Below are positions 32,224 through 40,277 of a DNA stretch of 41,587 nucleotides, in pieces. The notes under the pieces were generated by a model. The model did not search any database and had not been told where the DNA came from. It saw nothing but the letters and a program-made list of their open reading frames with translations. Origin of the DNA: Chloroflexota bacterium (GTDB taxonomy: Bacteria > Chloroflexota > Limnocylindria > Limnocylindrales > CSP1-4); NCBI GenBank assembly GCA_003169735.1, contig PNAP01000121.1:1-41587 (forward strand), written 5' to 3'. The stretch's first letter is position 1. The number at the start of each line of letters is the position of its first letter. The translations under genes were made by a program, and so were the position numbers.

Positions 32224-32604
32224 CAGACGCAGCCGACCTGGTCGATGCCGCTGGGATCGCTGGCCCGGAAGTCGGAGCTCGGGATGCCCTTGGCCAGTCG
32301 ACCGTGCTCGGCCTGAGCGTTCAACGGCATCCGCCAGTCGCCGACGACGACATCATCGACCAGCTCGCCCGATGCTTCGGGATCCGACCGCGGCCAGCAA
32401 AAGCCGGCCACCAGTCGAGCCGTCGCTCCCGCCATCGCCTGCCCACGGATGACGCCGTCGAGGCCCTCGACCGTATCGACCACCCGAAAGTCAAAAGCGT
32501 CATCGGTTGGCCAGAGCACCTGGGGCGTCCGTTCGACATCGAGCGTGTTGTCGATCCACTGGATGAACGCGTCAGAGCCGTTGGCGCGGAACTGCACCCG
32601 GTTG
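32224..32604 (-). pseudogene. DUF2075 internal fragment C
   Basis: The minus strand reads QFRANGSDAFIQWIDNTLDV, TDDAFDFRVVDTVEGLDGVI, then FCWPRSDPEASGELVDDVVV and stops at SGIDQVGCV, eight codons before sequence retained in fragment A. It begins at nearly the same codon as fragment B. The surrounding 467-base gap between the SIR2 and small membrane protein genes (32210-32677) holds nothing else that I can support. Confidence 0.8.
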
Positions 32605-32677
32605 GAACTCGTACGCACCGAGTCCCGAACGTGTTACCGAGTTGAGCCCGCCGTCATCGGCGCAAGCCGGCGCTTGT

Positions 32678-33127
32678 CTACCCCAGAACGTTGAGAGCAG
32701 CAGCGACCTGATCGACAGCCCCGCGGTGAATTTCAAGCAGCTGTCTGAACTGCTCGCGCTTCGGACTCTCATCCCACATCAGCCGCTCGGCCAACTCCAC
32801 AAATGAATTCACGGCAGCCCGAACTTCCGAGCCGCCCACTGAAGCCGCAAGGGCACGCGTCTTTGCGATTGGCGCCAGCGATTCCCGAACCGCATCGGCC
32901 GGTCCGGTGAGGCGCGTGGACACTCTGAGTCCATCCACAGCTTCTAGCAGCGCAACCATGCTCTCGAGGAGGGCCTCTAGCCGCTCTCTCCGCCTCGCTC
33001 CTCGTTCCCTATCGCGCTCCTGGCCGGCCTTGCGCCGATCGAGTAGCCACTGACTAATCGGGCTCGCTACGTAGCCTACGACGACCCCAACGAGGGTTAC
33101 CAAAGCAACGCCAATCTCATTGGACAT
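32678..33127 (-). CDS. Small membrane-anchored coiled-coil protein
   Basis: A 149-residue protein with one N-terminal membrane helix (about 6-28, GVALVTLVGVVVGYVASPIS), then a highly charged Arg/Glu helix (RRKAGQERDRERGARRRERL, about 32-51), and further helices to the end. No known domain. Such a layout suits a membrane-linked scaffold or sensor. It lies between DUF2075 fragment C and the large ATPase on the same strand; the gap to the ATPase (33128-33217) is 90 bases, so they may share a transcript. Function unknown. Confidence 0.7.
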   Translation of the reverse strand: MSNEIGVALVTLVGVVVGYVASPISQWLLDRRKAGQERDRERGARRRERLEALLESMVALLEAVDGLRVSTRLTGPADAVRESLAPIAKTRALAASVGGSEVRAAVNSFVELAERLMWDESPKREQFRQLLEIHRGAVDQVAAALNVLG

Positions 33128-33217
33128 ATTCCACCCCTGCAGCCTCGCTGCGCCAGCACTCCGGCGTCATCATGCGATGGTGGCCTCCCGCCGCCGTTCG
33201 GGCCTGCGGCGACCGCA

Positions 33218-35359
33218 TCACACGAGTCGCAAATCATAGGGGACAATCCGTCTCATGCCGGCCGCAATGACTTCATCGGGCTTATCCATGCGTGGCAGCC
33301 TGGCGAAGTTTCGATGCCACTCTTCGAACCCCACCAGAACTTCCGCATCCCTGTCCGAACCCGCAAAGTCGCGCAACTGAGCGGCGTAGACGGTACGGCA
33401 CATCCTCAACTGATCGATTGCCCCAGATATGAAGTGGACATCCTGATCGCTCAAACCTTCTCCGTGACCACAGACGTCTTCAAGGTGCACAATCGCACTG
33501 TCAATCATTCGCTCAAGTTGAAGCTTACTGTCGAAACAGAACTGCCGTCGGTAGTCCTCCAACCAACTGACACTATTCAACCGACGTCTCATCCGAAGAA
33601 GTTCCAACGTATGCAAATCAGCTAGGCGATACACGAACCGGACATAATTCTCCGTGTGCATAGGTATCGCAGTATCGAAATAGAACTCCTTCTCCGTAAC
33701 GCGCTCAGGCCGACGATACATCGATCGATCTTCGGCATCGTAGAGGAGCCGGACTGCGTACGCAAACGAAATCACGACGTTACGTGCTAAGACATCCGCC
33801 CTGAAGGTGAGCTCGACCACGGCGTCGCCAGGTATCTCGGTCGGTGTTGCGGGCCAGGCGCGAGAGCGCAAAGTGAGTATGTGGCCGAACGGATGTCCGA
33901 AACGTTGCCATAGCGTGAAGACGCACCTCCTCACTTCGGCCTCGACGAACCCCATCTGGCCGAATGTCGCAACGGCTTCCTGAAGGGTGGGAAACGATCG
34001 CTCCGCATCCCACTTGCGATCGAGCCAAGCAATGAGCAAGGAAGCCAGGTCGCAACCCTGGAGGCGTCCTGCGAGAACGGCTTCGCTGCGTTGCGCAATC
34101 CAAACAGGATTGAGATACGGAAGCGGCGCAAGCTTGCTGCTGTGGGCAACCCACCCGTACAATGCCGACAGTGCGCGACGATGGCCTTCGGAACCAGACA
34201 CCAAGTCTTGGAGGAGCTCCGGTTTGTGCTCCGCGAGAAGGTAGAATAGGAAATCAAGATGATATGCAATTGCGTCACGCAAACTCTGGTTCGCCAGTCT
34301 CTGAAGGAGTTTGCCTCGGACGTAGGCATGACTGAGCGCGGTGGAGAGATCGCGAAGGCCTGTCGACGCCGCAACATTGTCGGGTGATGAGTTGGCCACA
34401 AAGAAGTCGCCTCGTCTATTAAGCACACGCACGAATTCCTGCGGCGACAGGAGATTCTCGTGTTCGCCGTCGGGAGCATAAGTCCCGAGTTGTACGAGTA
34501 CTCTTGCGTCCACATCGTCGTCCCCGGTTATCCGATGCGCCGTTTCGCGACGCATCGCAATCAATACATTGCAGGTGTCTTTTTGTCCATATCTCAAGTC
34601 CGCAGCAACGCCATATAGCGCGCTCTGGTCTGATGCGCTCAAGTCATCCACGTTATCAAGAAGAACATTGAAATGCGTGATTGGTTCGGGAGATGCGATG
34701 CGGCTTGCCTTCAAGTAGTGATAGAGGGCCAGTGACTTCTCGAGGGGTTCGAGAATGGCGCCGATTGCCGGGTCCGTCAAATAGTTCGCGACGAACCACT
34801 CTTTCACGGATATCCATGCCGTCGTGCCTCCAGATTGATCGAATAGTCTTCGCAGACTGCGACGCGGTTCCTCGAAGTCATTGGCGGCGTCGTTGTCGTC
34901 GTACAGCAAGAACGGTAGATAGCTCGTGATGCCGAGGTCGGGGAAGTAGCGTTCGGCAATCTCGCCTTTCAACTTGCTCTTCAGCAGAAGTTCCCAGTTC
35001 GGGCCAGAAGGAGAAATGTCTGGTTTGGAATGGGCTTGCCGTACATCGACGATGATCACTGGTGTAGTCGGCGAGTCAACGACATCAGCTACCCTGTGGA
35101 GTAGTGTGGTTTTGCCCGTGCCCTGAATGCCGAGGACTAGCCCGAGGTAGTTCGCATGGTGTTGTAGCCAGGCTTGTAGGGTCGCTTCGGCTGATGGCTG
35201 ACTGACGTAGAGATGCTGGAAGAAGTCACGTCGGAGAGAGGTCGTCGCCGGGTCGGTCGGGCGGTGCTTCGTTCGATCGATGGTCGCACTGTAGGCATTG
35301 CGAAAGAGCGTGAGGATTGCTGCTGGGAATCCCATGCTGGACCAATCGAGCGAGCGCAA
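33218..35359 (-). CDS. Large P-loop ATPase of unknown family (AAA/STAND-like)
   Basis: A 713-residue protein. Walker A is LGIQGTGKTTLL (about 76-87), Walker B FNVLLDNVDDL (230-240), and VLIAMRRE near 265 resembles sensor 1. Thus the first 380 residues form an AAA/STAND-type ATPase. Residues about 445-490 look like a winged helix (FPTLQEAVATFGQMGFVEAE). The rest is helical with no match that I know. TTG 35359 is chosen as start because GAGGGG lies nine bases upstream; ATG 35335 is an alternative. Lower GC than flanking chromosomal genes. Proteins of this build often act in defence or as DNA-bound motors, but nothing here proves it. Confidence 0.8.
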   Translation of the reverse strand: MRSLDWSSMGFPAAILTLFRNAYSATIDRTKHRPTDPATTSLRRDFFQHLYVSQPSAEATLQAWLQHHANYLGLVLGIQGTGKTTLLHRVADVVDSPTTPVIIVDVRQAHSKPDISPSGPNWELLLKSKLKGEIAERYFPDLGITSYLPFLLYDDNDAANDFEEPRRSLRRLFDQSGGTTAWISVKEWFVANYLTDPAIGAILEPLEKSLALYHYLKASRIASPEPITHFNVLLDNVDDLSASDQSALYGVAADLRYGQKDTCNVLIAMRRETAHRITGDDDVDARVLVQLGTYAPDGEHENLLSPQEFVRVLNRRGDFFVANSSPDNVAASTGLRDLSTALSHAYVRGKLLQRLANQSLRDAIAYHLDFLFYLLAEHKPELLQDLVSGSEGHRRALSALYGWVAHSSKLAPLPYLNPVWIAQRSEAVLAGRLQGCDLASLLIAWLDRKWDAERSFPTLQEAVATFGQMGFVEAEVRRCVFTLWQRFGHPFGHILTLRSRAWPATPTEIPGDAVVELTFRADVLARNVVISFAYAVRLLYDAEDRSMYRRPERVTEKEFYFDTAIPMHTENYVRFVYRLADLHTLELLRMRRRLNSVSWLEDYRRQFCFDSKLQLERMIDSAIVHLEDVCGHGEGLSDQDVHFISGAIDQLRMCRTVYAAQLRDFAGSDRDAEVLVGFEEWHRNFARLPRMDKPDEVIAAGMRRIVPYDLRLV

Positions 35360-35463
35360 CTGTTAATTCCCCTCAGTTACTTGCGGGAAGCACGGTGGCT
35401 GAGTCTACTTCACTGGGCGGTGCCTTTGTTGTCGGTTGCGCCTTGGGATGACGAGGAGATGGA

Positions 35464-36948
35464 ATGGTAGTGAACCGGGTAGGCGATGCCGTTCCAGGTG
35501 CCGAATGTCGTGGCGGCGACGGGCGAGAAGGCCCGTGCGGGGCTCCCAGAGGGATCCGCCGCCGACCCTCCCGAGCGGCCCGAGATCCTGCCGAGTCTTG
35601 CGATGCAGCGTGCCGATGGCCGAACTGTTGGCGGTGGCCATTACCTGATCAGCCTCCTCGGTCGGGCGGCACGGTCTACGTCATCGGACCGCCGGGGGTG
35701 GGCAAGACGATGCTCGCGGTGGCCCTCGGGCGGGCCACCGTCGAAGCCGGCTATCGCACCCACTACACTATCGCGGCTGATCTCGCGGCACGCTGTCACC
35801 GAGCCGCGATCGAGGGCCGCTGGGCGACGACGATGCGTTTCTACGCTGGACCACGCCTCTTGATCATCGACGAGGTCGGCTACCTGCCCCTGGCGGCGGA
35901 GGCCGCGGCGGCACTCTTCCAGGTCATCACGCAGCGCTACCTTCGGGGTTCGGTGATCCTGACCACCAACCTCGGCATCGCCTCGTGGGGCCGCATCTTC
36001 GATGACCCGACCGTCGTCGCGGCGATGCTCGACCGGCTGCTGCATCGCTCGGTCGTCTTCAACATCGACGGCAACAGCTACCGGATGCCCGCGGCCCAGG
36101 AGCACATCCTCGGGCACGACGACGGCAAGGACCGCCTCCTTCAGGCCGTGGGCGATCTGTCGAGAGCCTTCGCATTGGCGGTCCCAGCGGATCGGGCGAT
36201 CGCCGTGCGGGACGAGGTCGGCTTCTACCAGGCAGTGCGTGCGGTGCTGGCCAAGTCCGCATCGGGTGAGCGCAAGACCGACTACGAGCTGGACCATGCC
36301 ATCCGCCAGATCATCTCCGGTGCCGTGGCATCCGACGAGGTCATGGACATCTTCGCGGCGGCGGGCCTCAAGAAGCCCGACATCTCCATCCTCTCCGACG
36401 AGTTCCTGGCAGAGGTCAAGGGGATGCTGCAGCGGAACCTCGCCGTCGAACTGCTCCAGAGGCTTCTCGTGGGGGAGATCCGGTCCCGGTCGCGGCGGAA
36501 CGTCGTCCAAGCCCGATCGTTCGCGGACTTGCTCGAGCAAGCCTTGCGTCGCTATCAGAACCGGGCCATCGAGACGGCGCAGGTCATCGAAGAGCTGATC
36601 GCGCTGGCCAAGGCGATGCGCGACGCCAATGCGCGCGGCGTGGAACTGGGGCTGACGGAGGACGAGCTGGCCTTCTACGACGCGCTGGGGACGAACGACA
36701 GCGCCGTCAAGGTGCTCGGTGAGCCGACGCTGACAATGATCGCCAGCGAGCTGGTGGCGACCGTCAAGAAGAACGTGACCATCGACTGGACGATCCGCGA
36801 GAACGCCCGCGCCCAGCTCCGCGTCGTGGTCAAGCGGATCCTGCGGAAGTACGGCTACCCACCCGACAAGCAGGAGCACGCCACCCAGACCGTCCTGGAG
36901 CAGGCCGAGGTGCTATCCGAAGGCTGGGCCCTGGCGTATGCAGCGTAG
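35464..36948 (+). CDS. IstB-HsdR chimera, remnant
   Basis: One open frame of 494 residues joins two unrelated pieces. Residues about 66-206 are the IstB ATPase of IS21 elements: [65 protein letters not shown]. Residues about 207-494 are the C-terminal domain of a type I restriction endonuclease R subunit: [17 protein letters not shown]-like sequence, [53 protein letters not shown] and [15 protein letters not shown]. The HsdR translocase and nuclease parts and the IstB front are missing. ATG 35464 has GAGGAG seven bases upstream, but residues 1-65 match nothing. Likely a relic of IS21 insertion into hsdR and deletion. Confidence 0.8.
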   Translation: MVVNRVGDAVPGAECRGGDGREGPCGAPRGIRRRPSRAARDPAESCDAACRWPNCWRWPLPDQPPRSGGTVYVIGPPGVGKTMLAVALGRATVEAGYRTHYTIAADLAARCHRAAIEGRWATTMRFYAGPRLLIIDEVGYLPLAAEAAAALFQVITQRYLRGSVILTTNLGIASWGRIFDDPTVVAAMLDRLLHRSVVFNIDGNSYRMPAAQEHILGHDDGKDRLLQAVGDLSRAFALAVPADRAIAVRDEVGFYQAVRAVLAKSASGERKTDYELDHAIRQIISGAVASDEVMDIFAAAGLKKPDISILSDEFLAEVKGMLQRNLAVELLQRLLVGEIRSRSRRNVVQARSFADLLEQALRRYQNRAIETAQVIEELIALAKAMRDANARGVELGLTEDELAFYDALGTNDSAVKVLGEPTLTMIASELVATVKKNVTIDWTIRENARAQLRVVVKRILRKYGYPPDKQEHATQTVLEQAEVLSEGWALAYAA

Positions 36949-37227
36949 TATTTCGCCCGCGAGACGACGGGCGATTCCAATGGCGTTTCGGTTGGCACCT
37001 AGAGTGAACAGCCCCTGAAATGTAGCGACACATGGTCGCCATCTCGGCCTCACCTTGCGCGCTCGGACGTGTCGGAACGGGTTCGGTCAGTGGTCAGTCG
37101 ACCCGTGTTGGTCCGCTCTTCGTTCTTGAAGTGCATATGGTCGGCGAGGTCCCGCGACGGACACAAGTGGTTGCACGCGACGGCCGGTCGCGAGCTCGAC
37201 GCCCTGTGATTGAGCCAGTGGCGCTTC
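36949..37227. other. Gap without supported gene
   Basis: About 280 bases between the chimera and the convergent operon. Short frames on both strands look non-coding. TGTAGCGACACA near 37021 might be a transposon end, but this is not convincing. Confidence 0.4.
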
Positions 37228-38550
37228 CTATTGGCCGATGGCGCGACTCGGATCGGCTGCTGCAACCCAGCGTGCGATGTGTTCCACAGGCTGCGAACCC
37301 AAGGTCACTCTGACCCAGTCGGCGTCTTCGACAAGACGATCCCGGACGACATTGAACGACTCCGCCTGCCTGAGGTCCGATACTTCCTCGATTCGGTTCA
37401 GGACATAGTGGAACCGCGACATCTGGTACACACGCCTGGTAGGGACAGCGGTGATACCCCGTGCCGAAGCGCGATCTTCCGTCTCTGTAAATGCTTCCAC
37501 CAAGCCAGTCACGCCACCCGCATCGAGCAGCTGCCCACAAATCGTGCAATCGCACACACGCCTTCTAAATTCGTCTACGTCCAGCTTCGCAGACAGCAGG
37601 GCTAAGTCGCCCATCGGAACCGCGTCGCGAATCGCACGCACATAGAATCGGGCGGGAGGTAATCCCCCACCAAGGACGGGTTGCAGGTCGCGTTTGTCTC
37701 CGTAGCCGATGCCATGGCTCAAGCCAACAAGTCCGCGGAGCGCCAAGCTCAGCGCGAAAAAGCCCCCGAAACCGGCAATTACGCGCTTTCCAGCACTCGC
37801 GAGCACTGCGACAAGATCCGCATAGGCATTGAGCTCCTCGCTCGACGCAAGGTGTTCGTCGAGGTCGGCTGGCCAAACTACTATCTCTTCCACATTGGTC
37901 TGCGAGTAGGCTGTCGCCAAACTCAGTACCTCTGTGCGCGACAGCCTAGAACTGTCGTATGCGAGCATCGCCGCAACGGGTTGGGCCGCACGCTCCAAAG
38001 TGCGATTAATCGACTGGCGGTTGAACTCCGACCAGTAGCTCCCTCTCTCCTCGGCAAAGTATGCGGCGATGACCATTTCTGGTGCCAGCCTGAGATTGGC
38101 GTCAATGCTTGAGGCCGTTAGAAATGCAGCGTCACCGTCGATGGCCTCGGTCAGACGGTCCGCTTGGTACTGGCGCACCGCGTCTACGAAGGGCGCCCAC
38201 ACGCCTTCGGACGCGAGGTCAGTGGTCGTAATGGGACGCCCACCAATCACGTCAGGTGGCAGCTGGTACCGGTCGATCAGAGAAGCGAAGGTCGACCGCA
38301 ACTGTGGCGCCGCACCGCTCTTTGGTTGCGACATGAGCAGCCGCGGATTCAGCGCAAACGCATATGTAATCGGATCGATGACGTACGGCTTGCCTAGCGT
38401 GGTTGCGAATACTGCCAGTGATGAGCTCGTTGACTCGACCAAGTTGGCATTGAGAAACAGGCCGTCAAAGTAGTCACGAAGTTTGAGCAGGTAGTCCTTC
38501 TCGGCATGGGTGCCCAAGCGGAGGTAATGCCGAATCGGTCGCATGATCAA
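37228..38550 (-). CDS. TGT-like protein with C-x-C-x2-C zinc site (tentative)
   Basis: A 440-residue soluble protein with an alternating strand-helix pattern like a TIM barrel (SSLAVFATTLGKPYVIDP, NVEEIVVWPADLDEH, GKRVIAGFGGFFALSLAL). Near the end it has CDCTIC (Cys333, Cys335, Cys338) after AKLDVDEFRRRV, and His381 in RFHYVLNRIEEV. The C-x-C-x2-C plus later His is the zinc site of tRNA-guanine transglycosylases and of the DpdA-like DNA-modifying branch, which follows a barrel as here. The usual catalytic Asp pair cannot be placed with certainty. Alternatives: an unknown barrel enzyme. Last gene of the four-gene operon; its start overlaps the nuclease stop by four bases. Confidence 0.6.
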   Translation of the reverse strand: MIMRPIRHYLRLGTHAEKDYLLKLRDYFDGLFLNANLVESTSSSLAVFATTLGKPYVIDPITYAFALNPRLLMSQPKSGAAPQLRSTFASLIDRYQLPPDVIGGRPITTTDLASEGVWAPFVDAVRQYQADRLTEAIDGDAAFLTASSIDANLRLAPEMVIAAYFAEERGSYWSEFNRQSINRTLERAAQPVAAMLAYDSSRLSRTEVLSLATAYSQTNVEEIVVWPADLDEHLASSEELNAYADLVAVLASAGKRVIAGFGGFFALSLALRGLVGLSHGIGYGDKRDLQPVLGGGLPPARFYVRAIRDAVPMGDLALLSAKLDVDEFRRRVCDCTICGQLLDAGGVTGLVEAFTETEDRASARGITAVPTRRVYQMSRFHYVLNRIEEVSDLRQAESFNVVRDRLVEDADWVRVTLGSQPVEHIARWVAAADPSRAIGQ

Positions 38551-38978
38551 GAGTGAACGAGCGAGAACGTTGCGACTCTGGTGCCGAACTGCTTGACGGC
38601 ACGCGCGTGCAACTCCGGAATGAGATACCCAGTTGTCGAGTTGGCTGGCACGACGATCGACGGTCCAGCTTCGTCAACGAGAATGAGGCCAACGCCCCCT
38701 TCGACGAAGCTACTCGCGGGCATCACCGCATAGGGACGGCGTGGCATCACGACGTAGACACGGTCGCAAACGGGAAGGTGTCGGCGAGCCTGACTGATGG
38801 CGCGTCGCCAATCCGACATCTTGCACTCATAGGCTGCCGTCTCGCCACTCGGAGCAATCGCAAAGACGTCAGCAACAGATCCCAGAAGTGGAAATTCCTC
38901 GATCGCCCTTAAGCCCGACGCGCGCAAAGCCATCACCAGGGCGGTCTGGAGGCCATTCTCACGTCGGAACATGATCAT
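38547..38978 (-). CDS. PD-(D/E)XK nuclease-like protein
   Basis: A 143-residue protein carrying a restriction-endonuclease-like core: Glu28 in IEEFPLLG, Asp37 in SVADVFAI, Glu51-x-Lys53 in AYECKMSDW and Gln63 in ISQARRH. The motif D-x13-ExK with a following helix bearing Gln is standard for PD-(D/E)XK nucleases, so it should cut DNA or RNA with a metal. ATG 38978 has GGAGG four bases upstream and is preferred to the long frame to 39179. It overlaps both neighbours by four bases, so the three genes are tightly coupled. Substrate unknown. Confidence 0.78.
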   Translation of the reverse strand: MIMFRRENGLQTALVMALRASGLRAIEEFPLLGSVADVFAIAPSGETAAYECKMSDWRRAISQARRHLPVCDRVYVVMPRRPYAVMPASSFVEGGVGLILVDEAGPSIVVPANSTTGYLIPELHARAVKQFGTRVATFSLVHS

Positions 38979-39472
38979 GTGTCCTCCGCTGCTCGAATTG
39001 CCTGCCCTTGCAATTCGGCGACAAGAATGCCAATGCCTGATACTCCCAGCCCTATGGCGACGGTCACCGTGGCGACCGCGCCGAGACTGTCGGCAAACAA
39101 GGAGAGGCGATAGGCGCCAGCCGCCAGCAGGGAAGCCACAATCTCGGATACGGCAACAATGCGAGCGGCACCGAGCCATTGCTCCCTCCGCTGGAGCCGA
39201 CGGTCAAGAGCGCCCGCAATGTCCACCTCTCGCTTCAGCGATTTCCACTCGTCCCAGTCCGCTACCTGCTCACTGAAGGGCCAACGATTGGCACGCAGCC
39301 GGCCGAGGTACTTGTTGAGGCGACCCAAGCGTCCATAAGTCTTGCGCCGGACATCAGCGTGGAAATCAGCTTCCTTCGGCAGTTGACTGATCAATGCCAC
39401 AATTGCGCCTTCAATAAGGAACCAAGATAGACACCAGATATACGCGGGGTCTACGCCTTGAGGGAGTGTCAT
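38975..39472 (-). CDS. Three-helix membrane protein of the operon
   Basis: A 165-residue integral membrane protein. A first hydrophobic helix at about 11-30 (YIWCLSWFLIEGAIVALI) is followed by a charged cytoplasmic segment of about 70 residues (KTYGRLGRLNKYLGRLRANR and DEWKSLKREVDIA), then two helices at about 102-122 and 128-152. I recognise no family. Overlaps the nuclease gene by four bases and is two bases after the YwgA-like gene. It could be a pore or anchor for the operon products; unproved. Confidence 0.72.
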   Translation of the reverse strand: MTLPQGVDPAYIWCLSWFLIEGAIVALISQLPKEADFHADVRRKTYGRLGRLNKYLGRLRANRWPFSEQVADWDEWKSLKREVDIAGALDRRLQRREQWLGAARIVAVSEIVASLLAAGAYRLSLFADSLGAVATVTVAIGLGVSGIGILVAELQGQAIRAAEDT

Positions 39473-39474
39473 GC

Positions 39475-40098
39475 CTATGCGTGGCCGAGAACCCGTCGTC
39501 GAATCTCGGAGGCAGTCGTATATTCCGGATATTCGGTGTACACATAGCGGAGAAGACGGTCAAGCGGCCAGTCACCATACTTGCGGCGAATCTCTTCGGC
39601 TGTAGAACGAAGGCTGCGAAAGAGAGCCAAGTCGCGGGTATCCAGTTGAACCTCGAGCTGCGTCAGAAACTTCCTACCGCGATCGGTGATCAAGAACTCT
39701 TCTTCGATGTTCTCGGCAGCTGCCAAATCGACCGCGCGATCTTCACTACCCATAAGGTACGCGAAACTCAGTTCGCGCTCAGTCATTTCCTCAAGTTCAG
39801 GTTCGCGAGTTGGCGACGAATTATCGTCTGCAGGTCGTCTGAGGACGTACTCTAGGGCAACGAGAAACTCGAGATCGGGGTACAAGTAAGTATCAGCGGG
39901 TCCAAAGCGGTTCGGCCGAAATGCAAAGTCAACTCGAAGGTCGCGACTCTCCGAGACGCCAACCAGCCGTTGCTGAACGAGGAAAACCAACTTCTGAAGT
40001 CGCGTGCTTCCGGCAATAGGTCGCCCAGACATTCCGTTACTGTCTGCGGCTTGTAGCAGCTGAAGAATGGTGAGCCTCCGCACAGAGACTGACGCCAA
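39475..40098 (-). CDS. YwgA-like (Panacea-type) protein
   Basis: A 207-residue protein with the YwgA/COG3432 pattern: LTILQLLQAADSN, then GSTRLQKLVFLVQQRL (about 30-45), FRPNRFGPADTYLYPDLEFL, and ending IRRKYGDWPLDRLLRYVYTE and YPEYT. Related domains (Panacea, SocA) act as antitoxins or regulators in TA and phage-related loci. The TTG start is supported by AAGGAGG five bases upstream. First gene of the operon; its likely control is by its own product. The 179 bases before it (40099-40277) contain no gene and should hold the operon promoter. Confidence 0.75.
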   Translation of the reverse strand: MASVSVRRLTILQLLQAADSNGMSGRPIAGSTRLQKLVFLVQQRLVGVSESRDLRVDFAFRPNRFGPADTYLYPDLEFLVALEYVLRRPADDNSSPTREPELEEMTERELSFAYLMGSEDRAVDLAAAENIEEEFLITDRGRKFLTQLEVQLDTRDLALFRSLRSTAEEIRRKYGDWPLDRLLRYVYTEYPEYTTASEIRRRVLGHA

Positions 40099-40277
40099 GG
40101 TGGCCTCCTTCTTCGGGTGGCGGGTGTCTTATCGGTGCTCCATGGGCCGTGTCGAGGGCGTCTGCTTAGGCGCCGCACGCCACAAGATATCCAGTCAGGA
40201 CATCGTTGCATTCGATTGCAGTCTAGTCGTCGGCGGTGTCAGTTGTCTCGATCACTTGTGAATGCCGTTGGATCGGT

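Noticed and set aside
35641-36879. Minus-strand frame opposite the IstB-HsdR chimera
   Set aside because: Shadow; the plus strand holds recognisable domains throughout.
36949-37227. IS21 right end downstream of the IstB piece
   Set aside because: TGTAGCGACACA near 37021 ends in CA but has no matching left end, and HsdR sequence lies between it and IstB.
37032-37313. Small plus-strand gene (93 codons)
   Set aside because: It overlaps the end of the TGT-like gene, has no ribosome site and no domain pattern.
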